Assembly (NCBI GenBank): GCA_928212115.1
Contig: CAKMRJ010005745.1
Span: 213,629,777-213,693,776 of the forward strand
Direction of reading: 5' to 3'
From: Lactuca virosa
Taxonomy: Eukaryota; Streptophyta; Magnoliopsida; Asterales; Asteraceae
DNA length: 64,000 nt
Shown here piece by piece: positions 1 through 12,779 of this stretch. The notes under the pieces were generated by a model, which ran no database searches, was not told where the DNA came from, and was given only the letters and a program-made list of their open reading frames with translations. Position 1 is the first letter of the stretch, and each line of letters begins with the position of its first letter. Position numbers and translations under genes: made by a program.

Positions 1-240
1 ATTACGAATGCTCCAACAAATTGTGACGAAATTTGCGTTATAAGTCCTACTAGTCTGAACAGAAGAATCAATTGTTTTAGGCTTTTTCTTTGGAGATTGT
101 GAAGATTTCGAATCCTTGATTTGCTTTTCAGAAGAAGCAGGTTCAGACTTCTTTGATCGTTTAGACTTCTTTTTTCCTTGGCAACAATACCCAGTCTGAC
201 AGAAGAATCAATTGTTTTAAATATGCTACCAAAACAGAAT

Positions 241-1050
241 TCAAGGATCAACTCTTTTAAGCATCGCATCTGGAATACGAGCAACAGTTGGAAAATCATC
301 AGCATTATCTGTTACTTCCTTCGGATAGTGGTATGATTGAAAGACAACTTTTTCTTCATCATTGGTACCAAAATCCCTTCCTTATTGTAAAAATATTGCA
401 AATCAAGCTCCAGTATCTTGCACACGAAATACCATGAATAGCATTCGTATGTTCTACACCTTTTGGAATTCCTTCCATAATTGTGTAGAATAGTCCACTT
501 GAAGATCATAATATATGCCAGCAACCATGGCATAAACCTCCATTCTTCTTTATCAAGACCAACTGTTCTCCAGTCAAACATCGTAGAAAAATACCAAATA
601 AGAAATTCCATGCGTGGAAGACCAGATTTCTTAAAATCACTAATCTTGGACAATGGTGGCTGATATCCCATCTCATTAAACATGTGAACGATTTGAGGAA
701 ATGTGAATCAACATATGGAGGCGAATTCGAAATATCAAGAATTTGGCAAAAGAGTTTCTTGGATAATCTGACTTTTTGTCATTCACCAGATGAAAAGTAA
801 TCGTATCAGAAGCTTTGTTGTAAGTAGCAGTTGATCCTGCTTGAGAAAGCCAGGACAATGGAACAGAGAAAGAATTGAACATCGCCGTAGATAAAACAGA
901 GTTCTTCAAGGCAACGATGAGCATCTTCAATTCTTCCGGGTATTGAGAAACTTCACCCTCCAAGTAATAGTTTGTTGCTTGAATCTTCATTATTGGTAAT
1001 GAAGAAGCATCTTCAGTGGTATGAGAATCAACATGAGCAGAAGTCGCCAT
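241..1050 (-). pseudogene. Additional ORF downstream of copia pol (aORF)
   Basis: An ATG at 1050 opens a frame beginning MATSAHVDSHTTEDASS. It runs about 95 residues to a frameshift near 770, resumes in another frame from about 740 (FNEMGYQPPLSKISDFKKSG) and can be followed with further shifts to a stop at 241-243. Lysine/serine-rich sequence (KKSKRSKKSEPASSEKQ) continues towards position 1. It lies in the same orientation as pol and after it, where SIRE-type elements carry an env-like or accessory ORF. I recall similar hypothetical proteins in other Asteraceae copia elements, but no known domain is visible: no signal peptide, no clear membrane helix. Function unknown. Confidence 0.55.
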
Positions 1051-2512
1051 TGTTAGGGTTTGAAGATGATGATGAACAGAGAATTTGGAAATTTGCTTTT
1101 TGATCGCGTAAACTGACAATGAACCCTTGAATCCCCTTTATATGTAACCCTGAAGTTTGAATTTGAAGCGGGATGTGTATTTAATGATATCCGACGTGGC
1201 ACCTTGAAAGTCGGACCATTACTGCGGAAAAGTAGCCATGCGTCAAAAAAGTAGCTGTCACATCACCTTGAAAACCGGACAGAATACCATACGTCATTTA
1301 TAAACAGCCTGTCTTGTTATCCCCAAGAGTATTGTAACCGTCAGAACCCTTCGAATGGAAGCAAGGCTCTTTCACTTTTGGGATGAAAAGCGAAGTCATA
1401 CGCCAGAAGTTTGAAATCATCAGCCTGAGTTGGTATTACTCAGAACCTCAAGGATTTCGTGAGTGCAGTGTTCCAAAGAATATAGACGAGAAACAAAAAT
1501 AAGAAAAATAGGGATATTGTGATGTCAAACCATTGACACAAAAGCAGATAAAATCCCGGGCAAAGATTACTTCATTAATCATTAAGAGAAATGATCAATA
1601 GCTTGTGTGGGTTCCCGTGAATTACAATCGAATACTTGTTGATAAGTATCGAAGGGCTTCTTTATAATGCTTCGTGGGAGTTCAAAATTTTCGTTACATG
1701 TCATCCTAAACATAAGGTGAGAAATTGTAACAGAAATTACTTGTTTGACCAGTGTAGTCAGTGACAAGTTGGCTTTGAAATTTTGAAATGACAGGACATT
1801 CGAATGAAACTCACACGGAAATCATTCACAAAAAAAAATTGTGTGCTGGATCTTGTTGGGTAACAAACATCGTGGGTTTCGAATGTTTGATCAAGACCAC
1901 TCATTCGAAATGAATATGATTTGGAGTTTCGAATTTTGGTACAGAAACAAAAGTTTCGTGAAAATCTGGAGCTTAGTTCCCGTCAATTCCTTAAAAAGGT
2001 AATGAAAATTGGGTTTCACTTTCATCACGGTCTCATGATGTCAGATCATAAACACAGAGTTTTGATATGTCTAAGTCTCGATGGGTTTGATCAGAGACCT
2101 CTCGGACATATGTCTTCGTGTGTGATCGTGTAAGAACTTTATGGATGAAAAAGATTGGTGAAGACACGAAAAGTACCTCTGTTATATTTGGACCAAACAG
2201 TAAACTCTTACTCATTTTGAGAAGAGTCAGGTAGCTCAGAGACTAATGTGAATATAAGCCTGATTGGGAAGAAATTTTCGTATGAAATATTTCATTAAGG
2301 CTTTCGTACACACACATTGAGTCATTGGAGGCTTTGGACAACATGCAGCAGCATGCTTCTAGGGACAACTTAACTAGTTCAATTGATGAAAAATTTATCG
2401 ATTCATACGAAAAATGTACCTGACCCTAGAACTGCAAGCATAAGCCACTCTGTGTCTTCAAGATTATCTGCAACAAAATACTAAAAAATAAGAATCAAAA
2501 TATTTTTGTTGT

Positions 2513-2822
2513 TTTGAGTTTTCGAAAATAAAGACAGAACAAACGAAATCTTTTTGTATTTTTGAATTTTCGAAAATAAATGACAAAACAAACGAAAATC
2601 TTTTTGGATTTTTGAATTTTCGAAAATTAAATGACAAAACAAACGAAAATCTTTTTGGATTTTTGATTTTCGAAAATTAAATGACAAAACAAACGAAATA
2701 TTTTTGGATTTTTGAATTTTCGAAAATTAATGACAAAACAAACGAAAATCTTTTGGATTTTGAATTTTCAAATTAAATGACAAAACAAACGAAAATCTTT
2801 TTGGATTTTGAATTTCGAAAAT
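2513..2822. repeat. Tandem repeat, about six units of 50-60 bp
   Basis: Each unit contains TTTTTGGATTTTTGAATTTT followed by CGAAAATTAAATGACAAAAC and AAACGAAAAT. Units differ by small indels. It lies in the region between pol and the accessory ORF of Copia-1. Confidence 0.85.
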
Positions 2823-2867
2823 AAAAAAGTACTTGTTGCAAAAATGCGAAATTTTATCATCCCTTAT

Positions 2868-3003
2868 AAGTGACAAATGTACGAATTCGAAGGGGTCGAA
2901 GCGTTGACTATGAACAGTAACCTCTGAATCAACCCTTAAAATAAGTAACAAATTTACGAATTCGAAGGGGTCGAAGCGTTGACTATGAACAGTAACCTCT
3001 GAA
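2868..3003. repeat. Two-copy direct tandem duplication, about 75 bp each
   Basis: The block starting ACGAATTCGAAGGGGTCGAA and ending AACAGTAACCTCTGAAT occurs at about 2881-2934 and again at about 2956-3004, with near-identical flanks. This is a recent local duplication inside Copia-1. Confidence 0.85.
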
Positions 3004-3114
3004 TGCTGATGATATTGCTTTGTCTTTCATTCAGCGCCTCTGAATCAATCCTTATCATGCATCATTCTTTTTTTCGCATGGAACAGAATTTCCATCGATC
3101 ATTCCAAGTCCCTC

Positions 3115-6100
3115 TATAATTTCACAAGGGATTTTTCATCTAAAGGTTTCGTGAAAATATCAGCTAACTGATCAGTTGTTTTCACGAAATGTACTTCAAT
3201 ATTCCCATCCTCCACGTGATCTTGATGAAATGATAACGAAGAGCTATATGTTTAGTCTTCGAATGCTGCACAGGATTATGACAAATTCTTATGCACTTTG
3301 AGAATCACAATATAATGGAATCTTTTTCATATTTATTGCATAATCACGCAATTGACTTTGGATCCATATTATTTGTGAAGTGCAAGCAGCAGCAGCCACA
3401 TATTCTGCTTCAGCTGTTGAAATTGATACACATGTTTGCTTTTTCGACTGCCAGCTCACCAATTTGCCATCAGAAATTGACATCCACCACTTGTGCTCTT
3501 TCGATCAAGATTACAACCACCCAGGTCTGCATCCGAATATGCTTGTACAAAGAACCCAGTGTTCGAAGGATACCACAATCCTAACGAAATTGTTCCTTTA
3601 AGATAACGAAATATATTCTTCACAGCAGTGAGATGTGGTTCTCGTGGATTTGACTGATACCTAGCACAATTACACACAGAAAACATGATATCAGGTCTAC
3701 TGGCTGTAAGATAAAGTAATGAACCAATCATGCTCCTGTAAAGAGTTATGTCAACTGCAGGTTTATCTAACGAAGGTGTCAACTTTATGCCAGTTGCCAT
3801 TGGAACTCGTAACTTTGTGCTATTCGTCAATCCAAACTTTTCAAGCAGATTCTTCGTATATTTCTCCTGATTATAAAAAATCCCTTCTTGTTTTGACGAA
3901 TATTCAACCAAGAAAATTATTGATTTTTCCCATCATGCTCATTTCGAACTTACTTTTCATCAAATCTTCGAATTCTCTAGATAAAGCAGGGTCAGTTGAG
4001 CCAAAAATAATATCATCAACATAAATTTGAACAAGCATTAGATGATTCCCACTTTCTTTCGAAATAATGTGGGATCAACAGATCCTTGTTTAAATTTAGA
4101 TTGTTTCAAAAATGAAGTAAGAGTTGCATACCATGCTCGTGGTGCTTGTTTCAAACCATAAACTGCCTTATCTAAAATATAAACATGATTTGGAAATTCT
4201 TCGTTAATAAAACCTGGGGGTTGTTCCACGTAAACAGTTTCTTCAAGCTCTCCATTTAGAAATGCACACTTCACGTCCATTTGATAAACATCAAAATCTT
4301 TGTGAGCTGCATAAGCCAGAAATATACGAACCGCCTCGAGTCTTGCGACAGGGGCAAAAGTTTCTTCATAGTCGATTCCTTCTTGTTGTGAATATCCTTT
4401 AACAACAAGTCTGGCTTTGTTTCGAACAATATTTCCATCTTTGTCGGTTTTTTTTTGAAAATCCATTTTAACCCGACAATCGAAACATTTTCAGGTTTAG
4501 GAATTAATCTCCAAACCTTGTTTCGTTCAAATTCAGACAATTCAGATTGCATTGCAACAACCCAATCTGAGTGTTCCATTGCAATCTTAACTGTTTTTGG
4601 TTCAATTTTAGATATAAAAACATTGAACATGCAAAATTCTTGATGAGTATTCAATACCTCATTCTTTGCACGAATTTGAGCTCTTGTTAAAACTCCCTCT
4701 TGTGGATTCCCAATTACTTGATCCTTCGGATGATCTCTTGTCCACTTTTCCATTGGCGGATATGCTGGATCAAATTCCAAAGGTGCATCTTCGTATATAT
4801 CTTCATTTTCTGAACCTGCAATCGAACAAACATCATCAAATCATCATTATTCTCAATGTTTTCTAAATGCTCCCCCTCAACATTAGCATTCACTTTTCCA
4901 TTCTCCCCCTCGAAAGAATGCTCTTCCTCAATAGAGTATTCGAATCCAATTGCTCCCCCTCCACTGGATTGTTTTGCATACTTTCGCTTTTCTCTGGAGA
5001 AGTTGATGTTGAATCATCAGTAAGCTTTGTGAGTTCAGAGATATGATTATCATTTGCATGTATTTCAGCATTAACAGCATGATCTGAAATTCCAAAAATT
5101 AAATCATAATCAACATCTAATGTTTGTGAGGATTCAGATTCATCTTGTGTTTTTGTCAGAATAGGATGATTTTCAAACTGTGATTTGTTTGTTTAATTAG
5201 TAATCATCAAATGTAAGATTAAAAGTTTCTTCAACTCTTCGTGTTCTTTTGTTCAACACACGATATGCGACTGAATTATGCGAATATCCCAAGAAAATCC
5301 CTTCATCTGCTTTAGCTTGAAATTTCGTAAGATTATCCTTGAGATTCATAATGAAGCATCTGCATCCGAAAACATGAAAAATTTGACGTTAGGTTTTCGA
5401 TTGTTGAGAATTTCATATGGAGTAATGTTAAAACGGCGATGAATGAAAGATCTGTTTTGAGTAAAACATGCGGTGGATACGGCTTCAGCCCAAAGGTATT
5501 GTGGAAGATTCGCATATGCCAACATAGTCCTTGCCGCTTCGCATAGAGACCTATTCTTCGTTCAACAACACCATTTTGTTGTGGTGTGTATGGAGATGAA
5601 AAATTATGCGAAATTCCTTTGTCCACCAAAAATGAATCAAGAACATTGTTCTTAAATTCAGTTCCATGATCACTCTTAATTTTTCGAACAATCTTCTTCA
5701 ATGTTGTTTCCATCTTTTTGATAAAGTCAATCATGATTTGTGCAACTTCGGATTTAAGCCTGAGAAAAAAACCCACGTAAATCTGGAAAAAATCATCAAC
5801 AATAACTAAAATGTACCGTTTCTTGTTGAGAGTTGAAACAGTCGAAGGACCACACAAATCAATATGTAAAAGCTCCAGAGGTGCGACAATTTTCGAATCT
5901 ATTGTAATTGGATGACCTTGTTTATGTTGCTTGCCAACTTCACAAGCTGCACATAAAGAATCATTGTCAAATTTAAGTACAGGTAACCTCTTACCAGATC
6001 TTGTACCACAAGTTTATTGATGTTTCGAAAATTGAGATGAGAAAGTCTTCGATGCCATACCAACTTAAGTCTGTTGTTGCTTTCGAAAGAAGACATATAG

Positions 6101-6480
6101 CAGGTTTCCCTACTATCGGATTGATATCCAAAGTGAACATGTCACCTTTCCTTTTGGATTTTAGTAACACTTCTTTTGTGTTGACATTCGAAATAACACT
6201 TCCTTCTTCGTTAAAAAGAACTTGATTGCCAGTGCCCACAACAAGTTGAGAAACACTTATCAAGTTATGTTGAAGACCTTCAACATACGCCACACGATTC
6301 ACTGTGAATTGTCCATTCGTGATCTTCCCATATCCTTTGACTTGACATTTTTATTGTTCCCAAACTTCACTACTCCAGCATTTTTGAGACTTCGAAAATC
6401 ACGTAAATTCTCCTTCTTCCCAGTCATGTGACGAGAGCAACCACTATCGATGTACCACTTGTTATCATATTGCTCGTCAC
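3115..6480 (-). pseudogene. Copia-1 pol (protease, integrase, RT, RNase H), degenerate
   Basis: The domains appear in copia order on the minus strand. Protease (WYIDSGCSRHMTG) lies near 6435-6475. The GAG-pre-integrase HHCC region (LVWHRRLSHLNFRNI) is near 6050. The integrase core (5857-5333) includes SDHGTEFKN and QNGVVERR. Reverse transcriptase (4780-3900) includes YEETFAPVARLEAVR and YVDD near 4010-4020. RNase H (SISTAEAEYVAAA, then LADIFTKPLDEKSL) ends at the stop at 3115-3117. Frameshifts and stops separate these blocks, for example around 5500, 4470, 4030 and 3450. The family product is a polyprotein for reverse transcription and integration; this copy cannot make it. Confidence 0.85.
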
Positions 6481-8542
6481 ATAGTACCTACATTCAATGG
6501 AAAAATTTAGGTACCCAAGGCTTTTGGGTCCTTGGAAATTAGATTTCAATTTCGAATGCAATGAAGAACTTTTAACCCAATCACAAACTTTTGTTTTGAG
6601 ACTATCAATTAAGTTTACATCTTCATTTAAAGGAACCGAAACATAAGTTTTTGATGGTTTCGAATGTTCACTGACATTACCCTTCGAATTCTGAGTTTGT
6701 GAATGAACATTCTTTGCTTTTATTACTGGTTTCCAAGCTTTGACTGAAATGTTCGAATCCTTAGACGATGAACTGCCATTTGATGAATTATTCATATACT
6801 TTTCATATGCTTCGTGAATTTGCTCCTTTGAAAATGTATTTGACTGATACATCTTTCCTTTGCCTTCAAGCCAATGATCAATGTTCTTCCTTGACATTAT
6901 TCCTTTTTCTCGTGAAGTTTTCATAGTTTCTTTCTTCGTTTGATTTGGAAAATTTGGCTTTTGAGGAACAAAATCAACTTTTGGATTTGTTATAAAAGAT
7001 TTAGCATATGATGTATCAACTGTTGATTTAAAATGTTGACGTTGAAAGAATTTTTTATTTGGATTTGAGTTATTTGAAAATTTTCTTGGAATATTAGTTT
7101 CTGAAACTTTCGAAAACCTTGGTTGATTATTCATTTCAGACTTTGAATGATTTGATTGAGATGAATGTTGAGGTTTTGTTGAAAAAGATAAATTTTAGCT
7201 TTGAAAAACATTTTTGGGTGATTGTGATTCAGACACCTTTTGAGACTCAACATTTTGCCAAAATATTTTCTTTCTTGCTTGTCTTTTTGAAATGTTGTTT
7301 TCCTTCGAAAATTTGTCAATTTGATCTTTGAATTCCTTGGAGTTTAATTTGACAACTTTTTCACATTCCTTTTCAACTTGTTTTGAATTCTCTTTTTCAA
7401 TTTTTGATTTTTCAACCCATTTTCTTTGTGGTTTTTGACGTTGAAAAACATACGAATTCTTTGTTAAGTTGTTTTCAACTGTGCTTTGATTTGCGAAAAA
7501 GCCTTCATCAGTTGTTTTTGAATTATCCTCTTCAACTAACTTCTTTAATTCTGGTTTGATTTTCTCAACATTTCCAGTAGTTACAAAAACTTGATTTGGA
7601 AAAATGACATCATCTGTACATTTGAAATTTGGATAAACCACTGTATTCGTTTCAAGATAATGTTCACCTTTTTCATTCATCACTTTTTCGAACTTTTGTG
7701 TATCACCATACACCTGATCAACCACTATTCGTGGATTTTCTTCTTCCTTTGAAGATTTCTTTTCCTTCGAAATTTTCTCTTCATCTTCATCATCACTATC
7801 ATCAGTTTGACTGTCTTTGATATCCACGAAGTTCACATCACTAACTTTCGAAGTTGAGGGTATATCAGTTTCATTTTCAACCATCAAATCCTTAATTTTT
7901 CTTTCCCTTTAGATGTTGATGCAACATTAATAACAGACAACTGAGAACAATCAACATCTTCAAGTTCACTAATTTCACTAATATTGTCAGAATTATCTTC
8001 AATATCAGCAAAATTAGATTGAGAATCAGATGTTGAATTCTCAGTCTTTTTCAAAATTTGAATTTGTTCAGTTTAGTCAAAGTATCATTCACGATGTTAA
8101 CTAATTCATTTGCATCAAGACATTCATCAATTTTGACAATTCCATATTTATATCTATCATCAGGAACTTTGTCAAAATCAGCTATTATTTGCTCACAATC
8201 ATACGAAATATTATCTACCTTAGCTCTTTCGAATGCTAGAAAAGGTAGTAATTTTCTATGTTGCTCTTTACTTATGTCACTTGAATGATGTAAATCAGTT
8301 AATTTGCCATAAAGTCTTTTCGCAGAATTACAGTAAATGTTTCTTTGTGCTAGCAAAAGTTTGACATCACTCGTTAAAGTATCTCTATCACACATAATGT
8401 TTGTAATTTGTAATTCCAAACATTCAATTTTTCTTATTTTCATGTCTAATCTCTTTTTGGTCTCTAACAACTCCATGGACAATTTGTTGGCCTCATTACT
8501 AGCAGACACAACAATTGAATCAAATAAGTAACCGTTCATCAA
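6481..8542 (-). pseudogene. Copia-1 gag-pol linker region, charged and coiled-coil rich
   Basis: Three broken frames (8542-8051, 7887-7195, 7134-6481) join gag to the protease. The first has heptad-like composition (ELLETKKRLDMKIRKIECLE) and looks like a coiled coil. The second is rich in Lys, Glu and Ser. The third is rich in Asn, Ser and Lys. Large copia elements often carry such low-complexity sequence between the zinc knuckle and the protease. I recognise no enzymatic motif here. It is interrupted near 7890-8050 and 7140-7195. Confidence 0.6.
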
Positions 8543-9917
8543 AAGATATTAGTTCAGAATCATAAGCATGAGTAGGAATATTAAAAGATTCGAGAATTTT
8601 ACGTACCTTTGTTGTCATTGGAGATTTGTCAGCCGCTTTGGATACGAAGCATCGTCCCCTCACTTCGAATTCCTCATCATCTGAGTCCTCCTCCATTTTC
8701 GCATACAACGCTCCATGTGTCGGATTTCGCATTTCTTCATCATCTGATCCAGATGACCAGATTTGATAAGTTTCATCTTCATCCTCATGCTCACCCTTTG
8801 CAACCAATGACAAATTCTTTGCTTTAGCACGAACCTCCTCAAGCCTCTCTGCATAGTATGCCTCATCTTTGACTTTTTTCTTCCTCTCATCCTTCTTTCG
8901 AAGCATACAGTCATTTGCAAGATGATTCGCACCGTTGCAATAATGACAATCTATTCCAGCATCACCTTTCAGCTTCTTCTCACCCTTTCCTTCAGCTATC
9001 TTCGAATCTTGCTTCTCAACAACATTTTTACTCACAGAACTTCCTTTCACCTCAGCAAGCTTAGTCTTCGAATTGAACGGCTTTTTGAAAAATTTCTTAA
9101 CACGATTATTCGAGTAAAATGCTATTGCTTCATCATCCGAATTCATGATGAATCCTTCTTCTTCCTCATAATCATCATTTTCAGCTTCTTTCTCCAAAAT
9201 TTTTGACACAAGAGCTAATGGACCTCCCAAATTCAGCTTCGATTCCTCAGCAATTTCATTTACCTCAATTTCGTGTGTTTTCAACTGATTGTACAAATCA
9301 TTGAGAGTTGATGTATCAAAACTTTGTTGATTCTTCACCATCATACTCACACTTCTCCACTCTTTTCGAAGCCCCATTACAAAGATGAGATTGAATTCCA
9401 TTGAAGTCCTGGTAATTCCATAGCGATTGCAACGATAGATTAACTCGTTCAGACGATCATAGTAAACTTCAATTGTTTCTCCTTCTTTTTGTTTGAAATC
9501 TTTCAGTTCAACCAAACACTGTTTGACTGAATTGATTTTTTTTCTCACTTCCTTGAAACTTATCTTTCAGATTGTTCCATACCTCCTTTGCAGTTGTACA
9601 ACTTCTAACGTAATTGTACACAACTGGAGGTAAAGCACCTCGCAGTTCCCTCATACACCTCTTCTCCAGTTTCTTCAGACGATCAGATTGATTATCAACT
9701 CCAGAATTTGTAGAAGATGATCCAATTGGTTGAACATTCACTGGAACATTGACATTTCCAGTGATACATGACCATAATTCTTCATCAGACCATTCAGATA
9801 ATCCTGCATACGATCAGCCCACTGATCATAGTATTCAGGGATTAGCATTGGAATTTTGGTTGATGAACCTAACAGATGAGAAAACGAGGTCATCGAATTG
9901 AGATTGAAACTCGCCAT
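8520..9917 (-). pseudogene. Copia-1 gag, frameshifted
   Basis: The probable start is the ATG at 9917, giving MASFNLNSMTSFSHLLGSS and then a PEYYDQWADRM segment typical of copia Gag N-termini. At least two frameshifts follow (about 9765 and 9545). The 9548-8520 frame contains the UBN2-type helical Gag (DFKQKEGETIEVYYDRLNEL) and a CCHC zinc knuckle, CHYCNGANHLANDC, near 8950-8910. Acidic stretches (DDEDE, DSDDEE) follow the knuckle. The role is nucleocapsid assembly and RNA binding; this copy is broken. Confidence 0.82.
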
Positions 9918-10158
9918 TGTTGTACGGAAGATGATTTTGAGAAGTTTGAAAATATTTGAGAATTTGAAAACAAACTAGATGAATCAAATCGAATTGATGA
10001 GAATAACACTCGATTCAACAATTCAAATGCAGAATCGAATCACAGACTAAGATCTAGACAATTTTTCACTTTCAAAAAGTGCGGAAACTTTTGAATCAAA
10101 AATTTGATTCAAAAACTTTTTGAACAGCGTGAAAATCAGATCAGAGATATGATTCCTG

Positions 10159-10170
10159 CTCTGATACCAA
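10159..10170 (-). promoter_or_regulatory. Copia-1 primer binding site (initiator tRNA-Met type)
   Basis: The minus strand reads TTGGTATCAGAG directly after the LTR end, complementary to the 3' end of plant initiator tRNA-Met. This fixes the 5' LTR boundary and the element's orientation. Confidence 0.9.
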
Positions 10171-10171
10171 T

Positions 10172-10494
10172 TGATGAACCAATGAATCGAGTATTGAATT
10201 AATCAGAGTATGAATTCAAGTATGAATGCAAGATTGAACACCAGATGTAAATATGATCTTGTTTCAGCTTGATTTACGCTTTCGAATGTTTACAGAGAAA
10301 ATAGACAGGTCTGTAAAAACTCTTATCTAACTCTAGTAAATAACCCCTATTTATAGGGAACCGAAAGCGTACAAAAAATATACTAAGGCATTGACTCTAA
10401 AGCTTCGAATAAAAGCGCCCTAGTAAAATACATTACAAAACATTCGAAGAGTACAAAATATATTTCGACTAATTACAACAATTCGACCCTTACA
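10172..10494 (-). repeat. Copia-1 5' LTR, 323 bp
   Basis: On the minus strand the LTR starts TGTAAGGGTCGAATTG and ends GGTTCATCA, with TG...CA termini. A TATA box (TATAAATA, plus-strand 10348-10355) sits about 140 bp into it. The outer boundary is supported because coding sequence of another element resumes immediately outside, at 10495. Confidence 0.85.
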
Positions 10495-12692
10495 GAGGAG
10501 GAGGAACCAGAAGCATCATTTGGAGTAGACATTTGTGAAAGAAAGGTGGTTTAAGTCAGATAAGAATAATCATTAATATTACAACCCAAAATGAAATATT
10601 AAGGCTATGATCCAACTATAAAATTCACAACTTAGAAAAGGGATATCGTAATCTAATTATAAATTTTATAAAGGTAGGTAAATTACGATTTACCAATTCC
10701 ACCATCTGAAAAAACGAAATTTGAAAGAAATTAAGTTAAGTTAAATTCCTAGATCTTTTGAGACTCATTGAAACTATTCAATGGCATGTTTAATCTCAGA
10801 TTACGCTCTTCCATTTGTGAATGTGATACCGAGGATCACAAACAAGATGTGAATAACCATGCAAATTAGCTTGGCACTCTCGATGTCATTTATCATCTCA
10901 TTTTAATGTCCCAATTAACCACACGCGCTCCAATAATCAATGATAATTTTCGAGATCCCCATTATTACTCGTTATAGTTACTATTAGTGTGTTGGTTAAC
11001 CACACGTGCTCCGCTAACTACTATAAAGTATAATGTGCAATTTCATGGGTTAGCATACAAATTCACATTTTCTTAAAGTAACTAAGATTGGGATTTTAAA
11101 TAAAAGGGTTTAGTTACTTTTTAATATTATTATACTTTTAATGCGAATTAATTGTCCTATCAAACCCATTCGTCTAACGACCCTCCACTAATCAAGGAAG
11201 CGGTGGGTGAGAGTGGACACTCATTCAACTACCATTTTATAGGCAGTTTCCTTATAACCCCCTTATAAACTAATTTTGTGAATGAGTGGTACTAGCGGTT
11301 CGACTGACTTAGTCTTATACATATAGTAATAATTAAACTTTTAATTTTACATATAGTATAGGTGTATTTTAAAACTTTTTTCAAAATACTAGGTTTATAT
11401 TTAAATTTTGAAATTAAATAATTAATTTACATTTAAAAAATAAACCAAATAATTATCTATTAATTAAACATTTAATTAATCATGTAGGAATCTAATTAAA
11501 TTAATCAAATAATTTAATTTAATCCTCACCCCTAATTTTTGAAAAAAAATGGGTGTAGGATTTATCTAATTTTATAATTATTTTATTTAATCAGATAAAC
11601 TAACAATTACCAAAATTAGGAAACCCTAACCACATATACCATTTTCGAAAATGGCTTGCTTGGGGAGGAAGGTAAGGGTTTCAACCCTTACCCTACTTTT
11701 CGAAACTTATGGTCCAAGTACCCTAATTTCGAAATTCTTGGCTTAGAGGGTTTAATTGTCATAAACCCTAATTTGATCCAATTCAAAAGTTATAACAATT
11801 CAATTGAAAACCCAAAATCTAATGCTCTGATACCACTGATGGGTTTTAGGGATAACAAAAAGAAACTTAAACTCTTAAGTGTGCATGCATCCTAAAACAA
11901 GATCTAGGTTTTTCTCTATTGAATCTATAACTATGAATATTAAAATAAGAACCCTACGAACCCTAGCATATTTTCGAAAATACTAAAGAAAGGAATTAGG
12001 GTTACATATTTTTTAGTTGTTACAGTAAACAACCAGAAAATCCTCTTATTGATTCTTTTGGAAGCAAGCACCACAAGCGTCATGCCTGTAATGGTTCACA
12101 CCCAACACAAGCAAGAAGGAGATTATGGAAAGAAAAGAAATGAAAAGAATTTTGTCCAATGCTTCTAACGAGGAGGATTGCAAGATATTGTGAAGGCCTT
12201 AGGTCCTTTAGATAGTTGAGGTACCTTTGGTGCCAAAGCTAGGATTTAATGGAGAAACCGTAAATTCCCCTGCTTAGTGACTAAGCAGCCCATCCCCTTT
12301 ATCCAAGAGGCTTGGATGAAAAATTTTGGGCTTGCCCAAGTGATTTTCTTCCACCTCACCCAGTGAGGTCCTTGGGCCTTCCTTCTTCAACTATCAATAA
12401 ATAACCAAACAGTCCATGAACTTTTAATTAATCCAATTAATCCCAAAATTAATTCCAATTAATTTATGATTAATTATTAATTAAAAAATATGACTTCTAA
12501 TTAATATATTATTTTCATAATACATTAATAAATCAGTTATTTCAATTTATTAATCAAATAATAAATCAACCTCTCTCTCCAAAAATCATCCTGTCCAATT
12601 GCTAGGCTTGAGGGCAACCCCAAAAGAACTGTGCTACTATCAATTCAAGTATATACTAATTATAGTTATGGGCTTAGACACCTAATCCAACG
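10495..12692 (-). mobile_element. Copia-B: copia element interrupted by Copia-1 (LTR, leader, first gag codons)
   Basis: On the minus strand this contains an LTR (11837-12692), a primer binding site (11824-11836), a leader of about 1.3 kb, and an ATG at 10532 giving MSTPNDASGSSS before Copia-1 interrupts at 10494/10495. The leader is clearly homologous to the Copia-A leader at 22500-23875: both have the ACAACTTAGAAAAGGGAT and TCGTCTAACGACCCTCCAC type segments. So it is a related family member. The remainder of its gag-pol should lie left of the window. It sits within the RNase H region of G1. Confidence 0.8.
11837..12692 (-). repeat. Copia-B 5' LTR, about 856 bp
   Basis: The plus strand starts TGATGGGTTTTAGGG directly after the primer binding site complement GCTCTGATACCAC. 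It ends at CCTAATCCAACG, matching the Copia-A LTR end (CTAATCCAACA) with the terminal CA mutated to CG. G1 RNase H sequence follows soon after. Confidence 0.7.
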
Positions 12693-12779
12693 GATTGTAC
12701 ACCGAACCCCATAAAGATAGTGGCACCAAATCTTGAGGGTGGAAACCACCACCCCCAATTCCAAATCATGGGTGGGATA

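Larger units (their letters stand above)
1120..3114. other. Non-coding 3' region of Copia-1
   Basis: This stretch lies between the pol stop and the accessory ORF. Apart from two tandem repeats listed separately, I see no coding signal; the short ORFs are low-complexity or antisense. It is TTCGAA-rich like the rest of Copia-1, which supports it being internal to that element. Confidence 0.6.
1..10494 (-). mobile_element. Copia-1: Ty1/copia retrotransposon, 3' end beyond the window
   Basis: A copia element reads right to left: 5' LTR (10172-10494), primer binding site, gag, a long coiled-coil linker, protease-integrase-RT-RNase H, and a further ORF after pol. The left (3') LTR is not in the window, so the element is cut by the window edge and exceeds 10.4 kb. 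Its size, the IYVDDIIFG reverse transcriptase core and the extra downstream ORF suggest the SIRE/Maximus lineage, but the LTR is short for that lineage, so the assignment is tentative. Reading frames are broken in many places, so it is non-functional. The element is conspicuously rich in TTCGAA. It is inserted into the gag start of Copia-B. Confidence 0.88.

Noticed and set aside
10159..10170. tRNA-like match near copia LTRs (also 11824-11836 and 23876-23888)
   Set aside because: Only 12-13 nt complementary to the initiator tRNA 3' end, with no cloverleaf. These are primer binding sites, not tRNA genes.
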